Below, piece after piece: positions 35,701 through 43,699 of a stretch of DNA of 64,000 bases. Each line of letters begins with the position of its first letter. Position 1 is the first letter of the stretch. The notes beneath the pieces were generated by a model. The model was given only the letters and a program-made list of their open reading frames with translations, had not been told where the DNA came from and did no database searches. The stretch is from Candidatus Tectomicrobia bacterium (GTDB taxonomy: Bacteria; UBA8248), in the NCBI GenBank assembly GCA_016192135.1, contig JACPUR010000017.1:301160-365159 (forward strand). The letters run 5' to 3'. The position numbers and the translations under genes were made by a program.

Positions 35701-35901
35701 GCCCAGTTCCTCATCCCGATGGCGGTGAGCCTCAGCTTCGGGCTCCTGTTCTCCACGGCCATCACCCTGATCCTCGTGCCGGTCATCGTCCTGATCGGAA
35801 ACGACGCGACCCGCCTCTTCTGGCGCGGGTGGCTGGGCCGCTGGCCGAGCCGGGAGGAGGTGGACGTGCACTCGCCGGAGGCGCTCCGGCCATCCGCCTA
35901 G
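32722..35901 (+). CDS. RND family efflux permease
   Basis: This 1059-residue inner-membrane proton-driven pump starts with a GTG overlapping the adaptor stop. The N-terminus RSLIALFARNRVMANILMWF is a typical first helix. The proton-relay signature is visible in helix 4 as IMVIGMLVDDAIVVAENIYTR (about 391-411; two adjacent Asp). Two large periplasmic loops and a second six-helix set follow, with IVALAGVVVNDSLVLLDFVN near 930. No TolC-type outer channel is encoded nearby. The substrate is unknown. Confidence 0.94.
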   Translation: MRSLIALFARNRVMANILMWFFILIGLLALLNIRSELIPQFSLDRIQVQIIWEGASPEEVEEGVCIKVDEALTGVEGVKTITSTAFEGRCATVAELYSWVRDRRKALDDVKNAVDRVETFPESTERPVVTEIKRLDQVLDLALYGDVPEVALKRVAEEVKEDLLNIPGISQVIVRGLREWEISIEVSEATLRAHNLTFEGLADIIRKNVLDLSGGDVRSPERRIRIRTIGKRYTGREFEALPILTRPNGTILRLGEIARVTDGFAESDKTGRFNGKPAALIVIYKTDEEDALEIAALAREYVRTKRSQLPPSLSLDAWADTSRLIRDRMDLLLRNGRQGLVLIFLTLWLFLNIRLSLWVAMGLPVAVMAALGFITFWGGTLNMITLFAFIMVIGMLVDDAIVVAENIYTRMKRGEDFITAAVEGTAEVAWPVIATITTTIIAFLPLMFVQGTLGKFLAILPVGIIASLVASLFEALFILPAHLGHWFKFPREGSRGFRIRQRVDGWVAWVVESLYAPSLRFCLKARYLVAAAAAALFLVTVSLVAGGHVRFVFFPRFDSDWVEAKLLFSEGTPVERTAEAARRIERVAMNLNAEFKTKSGEPLVKHVFTVLGEQIGPNLTEEGSHAAQVIVEMLPSELRGIGSTEIVNGWRERTGEIPDTVSLIFQASGAQPPGGKPLEIQFAGGDLDILRRVSDELKAELRKYPGVYDIEDDFRPGKSELRVTPTQQGRLLGVSLQDLANQLRARFFGLEALRLQRGREDVKVKLRYPLGERQSLGDVENARIRTPSGAEIPFSEVARVDVERGLAQIKRVDRRRAVTVSAEVDDARANATEIMNDLRAKFFPPLQGRHPGVRVRFEGQTKESRESLASLQLGFLVALASIFVNLAIMFRSYFQPLVVMSAIPFGIVGAIWGHIVMGLDISMMSLMGIVALAGVVVNDSLVLLDFVNRNIASGMPVEEALHHGGVSRWRAILMTTLTTVAGLAPMLAEKSFQAQFLIPMAVSLSFGLLFSTAITLILVPVIVLIGNDATRLFWRGWLGRWPSREEVDVHSPEALRPSA

Positions 35902-35911
35902 CTCCGGCGCC

Positions 35912-35940
35912 TTGACGGCCCCCGGCGTCGGCATTGTAAT
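35912..35940 (+). promoter_or_regulatory. Predicted promoter of the ADH-queF-tenA operon
   Basis: TTGACG (35912-35917) and TGTAAT (35935-35940) are separated by an ideal 17 bp, about 65 bp before the dehydrogenase ATG. Confidence 0.55.
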
Positions 35941-36005
35941 AGGCCCCTCATCCGGCGGATTTACGCCACAACGGGTTCCGGCCATTGACAGGGAGAAGCC
36001 GGTTC

Positions 36006-37106
36006 ATGTCCACGACGAACGGCATCCGCTACGGCGCCGACGTGAAGAAAAGGATGGAGGCGGTCATCCTGACCGCGCCCATGAAGTTCGAGATCGGCGA
36101 GGTCGAGACCCCGGCCCCGGGACACGGCGAGGTCCTCGTCCGGGTGGAGAGCACCACCATCTGCGGGACCGACATCGAGATCATCAAGGGAAACCACGCC
36201 CCCCGCTGGCCGCCCAGGTACCCGGCCATCCTGGGGCACGAGTGGGCGGGGAAGGTCGTGGCCATGGGTCCGGGCACCGAGGGCTTCGGCCTCGAGATGG
36301 GCGACCACGTGGCCGGCACGAGCCACGCCGGCTGCGGTGCCTGCCGCATGTGCCTCACCGGCCGCTACAACCTTTGCCTGAACTACGGCAAGGCCGTGAC
36401 CGGCCACCGGCAGTACGGCCACATCACCCAGGGGTCCTACGCCGAGTACGTCGTCAACAACATGCGGGCCCTCCACAAGATGCCCAAGGAGATGCCCTTC
36501 GACGTGGGCTCCTGCGTGGACCCGGCCGGCTGCGGCCTCTGGACGGCCAAGCGGGCCGGCATTAACCCGGGGGACACCGTGGTGATCCTGGGCTCGGGGC
36601 CCATCGGGGTCTTCGCCTTCGAGTCGGCCCGCGCCCTGGGCGCCGGGCGGGTGATCGTGGTGGGGGGAGGCAAGCGCCTCGAGATCATCGCCGCCCAAGG
36701 CGCCGAGACGGTGGACTACCGCAAGGGCGGGGTGCCGGAGAAGATCAAGGCCCTGACGTCCGGCCGGATGGCCAACGTCGTGCTCGAGACCGCCGGGACC
36801 ACCGACAGCTTCAAGTGGACGGTGGACTGCGGCGGCAAGGGCGCCCGCATCGGCATCACCGGCATCCCGGACAACATCCCCGACCTGGCCTGGAAGCGGG
36901 TGGTCCTCGAGGAGATGGACATCTTCGGGGTGCGCGCCAACCCCAACTGCGGGGACGAGGTGGTGGCCCTCATCCAGGCCGGGCGCATCAGGGTCCAGCC
37001 CTATATCACCCACCGCTTCCCCCTGCGGCAGTACAAGGAGGCCTTCGAGGCCTTCGCGGCGCGCAAGGACGGGGCCCTGCTGGTCAATCTGACGCCCGGC
37101 GCATGA
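36006..37106 (+). CDS. Zinc-dependent alcohol/polyol dehydrogenase (MDR family)
   Basis: This 366-residue medium-chain dehydrogenase has catalytic zinc ligands in ICGTDIEIIKG and GHEWAGKVVA. The structural-zinc cysteines are in HAGCGACRMCLTGRYNLC (written here in part), and the Rossmann motif is VILGSGPIGVFAFE (about 190-203). The pattern is closest to threonine or sorbitol dehydrogenase-like enzymes. The ATG at 36006 follows AGGGAGAAG. It is 12 bp upstream of queF. Confidence 0.92.
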   Translation: MSTTNGIRYGADVKKRMEAVILTAPMKFEIGEVETPAPGHGEVLVRVESTTICGTDIEIIKGNHAPRWPPRYPAILGHEWAGKVVAMGPGTEGFGLEMGDHVAGTSHAGCGACRMCLTGRYNLCLNYGKAVTGHRQYGHITQGSYAEYVVNNMRALHKMPKEMPFDVGSCVDPAGCGLWTAKRAGINPGDTVVILGSGPIGVFAFESARALGAGRVIVVGGGKRLEIIAAQGAETVDYRKGGVPEKIKALTSGRMANVVLETAGTTDSFKWTVDCGGKGARIGITGIPDNIPDLAWKRVVLEEMDIFGVRANPNCGDEVVALIQAGRIRVQPYITHRFPLRQYKEAFEAFAARKDGALLVNLTPGA

Positions 37107-37118
37107 ACGGGGAACCCG

Positions 37119-37517
37119 ATGGCGGACGAGCGGAAGTACGGCGCGCGGATGATCGCGGAGGCGAGGCTTGAGGCGGTGCCCAACCCCTCGCGGGAGCGGG
37201 ACTATCTCATCGACTTCACCATCCCCGAGTTCACCTGCCTCTGCCCCATCAGCAACTTTCCGGACTTCGCCATCATCCGCATCCAGTACGTGCCGGGCGA
37301 GACCATCGTGGAGCTCAAGTCCCTCAAGCTCTACATCAACCGCTTCCGCGACCAGGAGATCTTCCACGAGCAGGCGGTGAACCGGATTCTGAACGACCTC
37401 GTCGCGGCCTGCTCGCCCAAGTGGGCCTGGGTGGAGGGCGACTTCAACGTCCGCGGCAACATCAAGACCAAGATTCGCGCCGTCCACGGCACCCGCCCTC
37501 CGGGCGTGCCTGACTGA
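37119..37517 (+). CDS. queF: NADPH-dependent 7-cyano-7-deazaguanine reductase
   Basis: QueF reduces preQ0 to preQ1 in queuosine biosynthesis. The 132-residue length is the short (YkvM-like) form. The catalytic cysteine is in [14 protein letters not shown] (about 39-52). The QueF motif [20 protein letters not shown] (about 68-87) is intact. It lies between the zinc dehydrogenase and tenA; no other queuosine genes are in the window. Confidence 0.96.
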   Translation: MADERKYGARMIAEARLEAVPNPSRERDYLIDFTIPEFTCLCPISNFPDFAIIRIQYVPGETIVELKSLKLYINRFRDQEIFHEQAVNRILNDLVAACSPKWAWVEGDFNVRGNIKTKIRAVHGTRPPGVPD

Positions 37518-37526
37518 GGGTCCAAG

Positions 37527-38189
37527 GTGGAGCGCTTCCGGGAGGAACTTCGGGCGGCGGCCGCCCCGGTCTGGGAGGCCATCCACCGGCACCCCTTCGT
37601 CCGGGAGGTGGGCGGGGGCGCCATCTCACCCGAGCGCTTCGGCTACTTCATCTGCCAGGACTATCTCTACCTCCAGGACTTCGCCCGGGCCCTCCAATTG
37701 ACTGGCGCGAAGGCGGCCGCCCAGGACGACCTCGAAACCTTCGCCGAGCACGCCGCCAATTGCGTCCGGGTGGAACGGGCCCTGCACGCGGGGCTGGCCG
37801 CCCGGGCTGGGGTGAGCGAACGGCTGGGGGTGGACCCTCCCGGGCCCGCCACCCTGGCCTACACCCGCCACCTCCTGGCCACGTGCCGGGCGGGAAGCTT
37901 GGCCGTGGGCCTGGCCGCCCTGCTCCCTTGCTACTGGATCTACCGGGAGGTCGGGCTGCGCCTGGCCAGGAGCCTCCCGGCCGACCCTCTCTGCGCCGAG
38001 TGGATCTCCGTCTACGCCGGCGATGTCTATGGAGGGCTGGTCGAGGCCCAGCTCGCCCTGGCGGACCGACTGGGCCCTTCCCTGGGAAGCCTGGAGCGCG
38101 CCCGGGCGCGCGAGGCCTTCCTCCTCTCCAGCCGCTACGAGTGGATGTTCTGGGAGCAGGCCTACCGCCTGGAGAAATGGCCGCTCTAG
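37527..38189 (+). CDS. TenA family protein (thiaminase II / PqqC-like fold)
   Basis: This 220-residue all-helical protein has FICQDYLYLQDFARAL (about 45-60), LPCYWIYREVG (about 133-143, containing the position of the TenA active-site cysteine), and a C-terminal EWMFWEQAYRLEKWP segment. TenA salvages the thiamin pyrimidine by hydrolysing aminopyrimidine. Because the cysteine is present, I favour this role over a PqqC-type role. The GTG start is 9 bp after queF. Confidence 0.87.
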   Translation: MERFREELRAAAAPVWEAIHRHPFVREVGGGAISPERFGYFICQDYLYLQDFARALQLTGAKAAAQDDLETFAEHAANCVRVERALHAGLAARAGVSERLGVDPPGPATLAYTRHLLATCRAGSLAVGLAALLPCYWIYREVGLRLARSLPADPLCAEWISVYAGDVYGGLVEAQLALADRLGPSLGSLERARAREAFLLSSRYEWMFWEQAYRLEKWPL

Positions 38190-38230
38190 GACGGGAGGTC
38201 CAAATACTTTGATCGTCCCATAAATGCCTT

Positions 38231-38254
38231 CTCCCTCCCCCTCCGGGGGAGGGG
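38231..38254. repeat. Intergenic CT/AG-rich palindrome
   Basis: A CCCTCCCCC arm faces a GGGGGAGGG arm around TCC. It lies in the 273-bp gap between tenA and the molybdenum hydroxylase gene. It is the same kind of element as at 16968-17002 and is probably dispersed in the genome. The rest of the gap shows only a weak TTGACC near 38354 without a good -10. Confidence 0.5.
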
Positions 38255-38462
38255 GAAAGAGCCGGGCAGGATGTCTCGCTTCATGGACCTCTGCCTCGCG
38301 CCCACCCGCCTTGACTTCATCTCCAGTTCCCGGCCAGGAGGGCCGGCTTTCTTGACCCCCGGGCGCGGGGGCCGCAGAATGGCGGTCCTGTTTTCCCGAT
38401 AACGGCCGTCGGCGCCCCGTCCGTTCGGCCGGGCGGCGCCGATTCTCAATCCGGAGGCGGCG

Positions 38463-40724
38463 ATGAACGACTATAAGGTGGCGGGGAAGGGCCTGGCGAG
38501 GATTGACACGCCCGACAAGGCGGCCGGCACGGCCTGCTTCGGGGCCGACGTGCCGGCGGTCCGGCCCCTGGCGGGCCGGGTCCTCGGGACCCCGCACGCT
38601 TTCGCGCGCGTCCTCTCGGTGGACGCCTCCCGGGCGAGGAAAATCCCCGGGGTGCGCTACGTGCTCACGCGCGACGAGTGCCCGGACATCCGCTTCGGCG
38701 GGGACATCAAGGATCAGAGCTGGCTCGGCAAGGACGGCTACGTGCGCTACGTGGGCGATCCCGTCGCCGCCGTGGCGGCCGAGACGCCCGAGGCGGCCCA
38801 GGCGGCGATAGACGCCATCCGGGTGCGCTACGAGCCCCTCGCCCCCGTCGTCGACCCCATCGCCAGCCGGGAGGGGAGGACCCTCCTCGTCCACGAGGAC
38901 TGGAAAGAGCTCAAGGGCCTGGGGCCCCAGGCCGAGGGCAACGTTCTCGGCCGTTTCGAGAAGACGCTCGGCGATCCCGGCGCCGCCTTCGCCCAGGCCG
39001 ACGTGGTGCTCGAGCACACGTTCCGGACCCCTCACGTGCACGCGGGCTACATCGAGCCCCACGCCTGCACGGCCGAGGCCGGGGCCGACGGGAAAGTGAC
39101 CGTCTGGACCACCACCCAGGACGCCTGGGCCATCCGCGCCGACGTGGCCGAGGCGCTGGGCCTCCCGGCGACCAAGGTGCGGGTCATCCCCACCGAGATC
39201 GGCGGGGGCTTCGGCTCCAAGCTCAAGAGCATCTACGAGCACATCGCCGCCCTCCTGGCGCTGAGGACCGGCCGGGCCGTGCGCATGGAGATGTCCCGCG
39301 AGGAGGACCACCGGGCGGTCAACCCGCGCCATCCCCACGTTTTCACCATCAAGACCGGAGTGAAACGGGACGGCACCCTGGTCGCCCGCGAGATGGACGT
39401 CACCATGGATCACGGCGCCTACGGGCGCGGCGCCCCCTTCCAGTGCAGCAGCAAGATGGTCATGGCCTCCGCCCTCTACCGCGTCTCGGGCGTCCGGGTG
39501 AAGGCTTGCACGGTCTACTCCAACGCCCCGGTGGCAGGCCCCGTCCGCGCCCCCAGCGGGCCGCAGTACCACTTCGCGACCGAGGTCCACACCGACATCG
39601 TCGCCCGCGAGCTGGGCATGGATCCCCTCGAGTTCCGCCGCAAGAACGCCCTTCGGCCGGGCGACAAGACCCTGGCTGGCGTGACCCGCGACGACGCCAT
39701 GGCGAAGGTGATGGAGCGGGCCGCGGCCGAGGTGCGCTGGGGCCAGCCCGTCCCCCGCCGCCCGGACCTCCCGGAGGAGGAAGGCTGGCGGTACGGCCGG
39801 GGCATCGCCTGCGGCTTCTGGCACGGCCCGGGCGAGGCCTCGAGCTGCTCCCTCCGGCTGAATCCAGACGGCACGGTCCAGATGATGTCGGGCACGGTGA
39901 ACCTGACCGGGGCCAGCACCTCCCTCTGCCAGCTCGTGGCCGAGGAGCTGGGCCTGGGGCTCGACCACGTCCGCTACGCCGTGGGGGACACCGACACCGT
40001 CCCGCAGTCCACCGCCGCCTCGGGCAGCAAGGCGACGCGCTCGGTGGCGGGGGCCGCGATGAAGGCGGTGAAGGACCTCCGCAAGAAGATCCTGGAGGTG
40101 GCGGGGGCCAAGCTGGAGGCCGCGCCGGGGGACCTGCTCATCGAGGAGGGGAAGGTGAAGGTGGCCTCCGCGCGGGACCGCTTCCTCACCCTCGCTCAGG
40201 TGGCCAAGGCCGCGCCCGAGGTGACCGGCTACCTCATCGGAGACGGGGCGAGCCCCCGGCCCCCGGCCTGCCCCATCTACACCGCGCAGGCGGCCGAGGT
40301 GGCGGTGCACCCGGAGCTCGGCGAGGTGCGGGTGCTGCGCCTCGTGGGCGTCCAGGACGTGGGCTTCGCCATCAACCCCCTCTCGGTCGAGGGTCAGATC
40401 GAGGGGGCGATGGTCCAGGGAATGGGCCTAGCCCTCATGGAGGAGCAGTTCCGCCACCCGAACGGGCGGCTCAGCGGAGAAACCCTGCACGAGTACCTCC
40501 TCCCGACCAGCATGGACATGCCGGAACTGAAGGTCATCCTCTACGACAACCCGGCCGAGGGGACCCCCTTCGGAATGCGCGGGGTGGGGGAGCCCCCCAT
40601 CGTGGCCACCGCCGCCGCCATCGTGAACGCGATCCAGGACGCGGTGGGCGTGCCCTTCTTTTCCATTCCGGTCGGCCCCCATCATCTGCGGAAAGCCCTC
40701 GCTGCCGTGGGCAACGGCGCTTAA
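38463..40724 (+). CDS. Xanthine dehydrogenase-family molybdopterin-binding subunit
   Basis: This 753-residue molybdenum hydroxylase large subunit has the family start DKAAGTACFGADV, the substrate-domain EIGGGFGSKLKS (about 240-251), the Moco-binding region GPVRAPSGPQYHFATE (about 359-374), and the late catalytic glutamate in MRGVGEPPIVATAAA (about 706-720). Related enzymes oxidise aldehydes, purines or aromatic CoA thioesters. The [2Fe-2S] and FAD subunits normally encoded next to it are missing from both sides, so partners must be elsewhere. It is followed after 44 bp by the AhpD-like gene. Confidence 0.92.
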   Translation: MNDYKVAGKGLARIDTPDKAAGTACFGADVPAVRPLAGRVLGTPHAFARVLSVDASRARKIPGVRYVLTRDECPDIRFGGDIKDQSWLGKDGYVRYVGDPVAAVAAETPEAAQAAIDAIRVRYEPLAPVVDPIASREGRTLLVHEDWKELKGLGPQAEGNVLGRFEKTLGDPGAAFAQADVVLEHTFRTPHVHAGYIEPHACTAEAGADGKVTVWTTTQDAWAIRADVAEALGLPATKVRVIPTEIGGGFGSKLKSIYEHIAALLALRTGRAVRMEMSREEDHRAVNPRHPHVFTIKTGVKRDGTLVAREMDVTMDHGAYGRGAPFQCSSKMVMASALYRVSGVRVKACTVYSNAPVAGPVRAPSGPQYHFATEVHTDIVARELGMDPLEFRRKNALRPGDKTLAGVTRDDAMAKVMERAAAEVRWGQPVPRRPDLPEEEGWRYGRGIACGFWHGPGEASSCSLRLNPDGTVQMMSGTVNLTGASTSLCQLVAEELGLGLDHVRYAVGDTDTVPQSTAASGSKATRSVAGAAMKAVKDLRKKILEVAGAKLEAAPGDLLIEEGKVKVASARDRFLTLAQVAKAAPEVTGYLIGDGASPRPPACPIYTAQAAEVAVHPELGEVRVLRLVGVQDVGFAINPLSVEGQIEGAMVQGMGLALMEEQFRHPNGRLSGETLHEYLLPTSMDMPELKVILYDNPAEGTPFGMRGVGEPPIVATAAAIVNAIQDAVGVPFFSIPVGPHHLRKALAAVGNGA

Positions 40725-40768
40725 GCGGTTCGCGTTCATGTAAAAGTAAAAAAAGGAGAGGCGGGAGC

Positions 40769-41434
40769 ATGGCGGTGAACGAGAAGACGGGCCTCACGCC
40801 GGAGATGGGCGTGAGCGAGGAGATGATGGTCTGCCCGGTGCCCCGGGTGCCCTTCGTTTCTCCGGACAACATCCCGGAGGACATCCGGGAGGAGCTCATG
40901 CCCAGCTACAACTGGGCGGTGGAGATGTGGGGCACGGTGCCGCGCTACCTCCAGATGCTGGGGCACGCCCCGGTCCTGGTCGAGGCCTGGATGCTGCTCG
41001 ATCAGAAGCTCCGCACCAACCGGCTCAAGACCGCCCCGGACTACATCCTCATCATGGAGCTCGTCATCGTGAAGACGGCGCTCCACACCCAATGCAACAA
41101 CTGAGTGGGGCACAACGTGGAGCTCGGTCGAGCTCTGGGCCTCACGGCGGAGCAGATTGACCTCCTCGACGGGGATCGGTGGGAGGGGAGCCCCCTCTTC
41201 TCCGGCAAGGAGAAAGCGGCCATCCGCTGGGCGGACGAGGTGACGAACCTGAGGGCCAAGCGGAACGACTTCGCCTTCGAGGAGATGAAGAAGCACTTCA
41301 CCACGCGCCAGATCGTGGAGCTCACCTTCGTGTGCGGCATGTGGAACCTCTCCGGCCGGGTGGCCGAGGCCCTCCGCCTCGTGGTCGAGCCGCCCGGGGG
41401 GCGCATCGCGTTCCAAGAAAAGGACATGCGCTAG
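40769..41434 (+). CDS. Predicted selenoprotein: AhpD/carboxymuconolactone decarboxylase-like with CxxU active site (in-frame TGA at 41102-41104)
   Basis: The frame opens at an ATG preceded by AAAAGGAGAGGCGGGAG and runs to 41434, interrupted only by TGA at codon 112. Reading TGA as selenocysteine gives 221 residues. The residues around it are ELVIVKTALHTQCNN-U-VGHNVELGRALGLT. This reproduces the AhpD catalytic layout: Glu twelve residues before the first Cys, C-x-x-U, then His three residues later. Cys-containing relatives typically read C-x-Y-C-V-G-H at the same spot, so U replaces the second redox cysteine. The downstream 109 codons remain in frame and read as the family C-terminus (TNLRAKRNDFAFEEMKKHF). 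A hairpin starts immediately after the TGA. Expected role is a thiol peroxidase or disulfide reductase. The alternative is a nonsense mutation splitting the gene. Selenocysteine machinery is not in the window. Confidence 0.78.
41105..41145 (+). promoter_or_regulatory. Candidate bacterial SECIS element
   Basis: Directly after the TGA, 41105-41111 pairs with 41139-41145 (7 bp, one G-U). Above an internal loop, GAGCTC (41120-41125) pairs with GAGCTC (41130-41135) around the tetraloop GGTC (41126-41129). The apical GGU lies 21 bases after the TGA. The E. coli fdhF SECIS also has GGUC in its apical loop at nearly the same distance. The match to the bacterial SECIS layout is by eye. Confidence 0.68.
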
Positions 41435-41496
41435 GGACGGAGGGGGTGCGGTGGCCTTGCGGCCGCAAGGGAGAAAGCCCGGCGGCGGACGGGAAT

Positions 41497-43068
41497 CTAG
41501 GGTGTCTTGGGCTTTCCCGGAAGAACCCAGACGAGGGGCAAAATCCCCCCGAGAATGATCATCATGAACCAAAAGGTGTCGTTGTAGGCGAGCATGGCGG
41601 CCTGCTGGTTCACCACGTGGTCCACGATGGCATACGCCTTGGTGTGGGCCGTCGCAGGATCCATCCGCTGGCCGGCGAGAATGTCCATCAAACTTCCGTG
41701 GTACTCCACGAAGGCCCCGTTGAACTCGTTTACGTAGCCGACCAGCCCCACCCGGTGCGTGGCGCTCCGGCGCTCGACCAGGGTGGCCAGAAGGGCGAAG
41801 CCCATGTTCCCGCCGATGACCCGGCCCAAGTCGTAGAGGCTGGCCGCGGCGGTCGTCTCCGCCGGGAGAACGCCCCGAATCGCAATGGTTGTGTTCGTCA
41901 CGAAGACGCAGGGCATCCCGATCCCCATGACGATGAGCGGCTGGACCATGTTCCAGAACCCCGCGTCCAGGGAGAGCTGGGACAGCCCGTAGAAGGAGTA
42001 GAGAATGCAAGACATGCCGAAGGTCATGGTAAGGCGCGGGTCCACCACGTTGAACAGCCGGCCCACCAGCGGCATCATGAGGAAAAGCGCTATCCCGCGC
42101 GGCAGGAGAACGATGCCGGAGTCGTAGGCGGTGTAGCGGAGAAGGGCCTGAAGGAACTGGGGCAGGATGAAGGTGGAGCCGAACAGCGCCAGGGCGAAGA
42201 GCAGGATAATGGCCGAGCCCACGCTCAATTGAAGGTGGCGCAGGAGGCGGAAGTTCACGATGGGTTCCGCGGCCTTAAGCTCCCACACGACCAGCAATAC
42301 ACCCGCCGCCGCCGTGGCCGCGGTCCAGCCCACGATGAAGCTGGATTCGAACCAGTTGTTCTCCTGGCCCCGCTCCAGAATGATCTGGAGGCCGATCATG
42401 CTCACCAAGAGGAAGAGTATCCCGCCCCAGTCCACCCCCTTGATGCCCCGCTTCAAGTAGGAAGGGTCCTGCACATACAGGTGCACGAGCAGCATCCCCG
42501 CCAGGCAGAAGGGGATGTTGATGTAGAAAATCCACGGCCAGCCGTACCGTTCCGTGAGCCAGCCTCCCACCACGGGCCCCATCGCGGGGGCCAGCACCAC
42601 GCCCATCCCGAAAATGGCCATGGCCATGCCTTGCAAGCGGGGCGGATAGCTCTCCCGGAGGATGGCTTGGGAGATCGGAATCAGAGGCCCTCCGCCCAAG
42701 CCCTGGATCGCGCGGTAGAAGATCATCTCGCCGAATGAGGTGGATGTCCCCGCCAGGATGGAACCCAGGCTGAACAGCACGTAGGAGAGAAGGTAGAAGC
42801 GCTTCCGCCCCAAGAGGGTGCTCCACCAGCTGGTCATGCAGATCATGATGAGCTGGGCGATGCTGTAGCTGGTTGCCACCCAGGTGATGGAGGAGATGTC
42901 CGCCCCGAACGCCCCCTGCATGTGCGGGAGGGCGACGTTCACCACGCTGACGTCCATCACGGAGATGAACTGGCCGAAGAGGACGGCCAGGGTGATCATG
43001 GATCGGGAGGCCGTCCTGGATGCGGGGGCCGCCGGCTGCGGGCTCGTCTCCAACGGCGCGCCCGCCAT
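41497..43068 (-). CDS. MFS drug exporter of the DHA2 (EmrB/QacA) family
   Basis: This 523-residue protein has about 14 membrane segments. Motif D1 appears as ISVMDVSVVNVALPHMQG after helix 1, motif A as WWSTLLGRKRFYL (about 81-93), and motif C as GVVLAPAMGPVVGGWLTERY (about 156-175). A long final hydrophilic-hydrophobic unit is typical of the family. The usual HlyD-type partner EmrA is not adjacent. The ATG at 43068 is preferred over the preceding TTG. Substrate is unknown. Confidence 0.93.
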   Translation of the reverse strand: MAGAPLETSPQPAAPASRTASRSMITLAVLFGQFISVMDVSVVNVALPHMQGAFGADISSITWVATSYSIAQLIMICMTSWWSTLLGRKRFYLLSYVLFSLGSILAGTSTSFGEMIFYRAIQGLGGGPLIPISQAILRESYPPRLQGMAMAIFGMGVVLAPAMGPVVGGWLTERYGWPWIFYINIPFCLAGMLLVHLYVQDPSYLKRGIKGVDWGGILFLLVSMIGLQIILERGQENNWFESSFIVGWTAATAAAGVLLVVWELKAAEPIVNFRLLRHLQLSVGSAIILLFALALFGSTFILPQFLQALLRYTAYDSGIVLLPRGIALFLMMPLVGRLFNVVDPRLTMTFGMSCILYSFYGLSQLSLDAGFWNMVQPLIVMGIGMPCVFVTNTTIAIRGVLPAETTAAASLYDLGRVIGGNMGFALLATLVERRSATHRVGLVGYVNEFNGAFVEYHGSLMDILAGQRMDPATAHTKAYAIVDHVVNQQAAMLAYNDTFWFMMIILGGILPLVWVLPGKPKTP

Positions 43069-43546
43069 CAACCGGCGGTATTCTTCTGGGCCCGCCCGGG
43101 ATCGGAGAACGCATGGGGGCGGCGCGAGTACCGGATGTCCAGCCCGGCCTGGCCCCTCAAGTCCCCGGAGGATGAGAAGAGAGGGGAGAGAATGAAAAGA
43201 CTCATCTGCCAGTCATTCTTATGCGAAGGGGCGGTTCACCGGAACGGTTCAGCAGCATCAGCCATGGCCTTTTCCCGCTGATTTTAGCACCATCGGGCGA
43301 ATTTCCCCATGCCCATGGGGGGCCCAAACCGGACCGCAGCCCGGCGCTTTCCCCAAGCCCAGGCTCATTCGGGCCGATTGGCTCCGCCGCGGGCCTGGTT
43401 CCGCTTCCATGGCTCCGCAAAACCTGGCAAAAGAGGGGAGGCCGCTTTGGTTGCGCCTTTTCCCCCGCTTGGATAAGGTTCCTGGCGCCCATCGGAAATT
43501 CGATGGCGGGCCGGCCCGCTTGAATCATCCCTCAGAAGGACGCACG
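43069..43546. other. Intergenic region without a supported gene
   Basis: This 478-bp stretch separates the MFS gene from a short forward gene. Open frames here have proline- and serine-rich, family-less translations and no good ribosome site, so I call none. I see no strong terminator or promoter. CCCATGCCCATGGGGGG near 43307 is a weak local palindrome only. Confidence 0.5.
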
Positions 43547-43699
43547 ATGGACGAGCGCCCCCTCCGGTCCCTCGGCAAGAGCTATCCGCGCGAAGTCGGA
43601 CCCGACATGGTCGCGGGCCTCACCCAGTTCGTGGAGGACATCCGGCGGCTGAGCGGGGATTTCATCGGAATACACTTAGGAGACGCGGAATGGCGGTGA
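43547..43699 (+). CDS. Short hypothetical protein upstream of a VOC gene
   Basis: This 50-codon frame has ATG at 43547 after AGAAGGACG. It overlaps the VOC gene start by 10 bases. The translation (MDERPLRSLGKSYPREVGPD at the start, FIGIHLGDAEWR at the end) looks like a real soluble peptide, but I recognise no family. It could be a leader or coupling peptide, or chance. Confidence 0.4.
   Translation: MDERPLRSLGKSYPREVGPDMVAGLTQFVEDIRRLSGDFIGIHLGDAEWR

Noticed and set aside
37626-40310. An 894-codon open frame opposite tenA and the molybdenum hydroxylase
   Set aside because: It spans several real genes and the gap between them in the wrong strand, with low-complexity composition.
41105-41434. 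Separate GTG-started gene after the TGA in the AhpD-like locus
   Set aside because: It would begin in the middle of a conserved active-site motif, lacks a ribosome site and is in the same frame as the upstream half.
43221-43523. 100-codon forward open frame in the gap after the MFS gene
   Set aside because: Pro/Ser/Gly-rich translation without family features or ribosome site.
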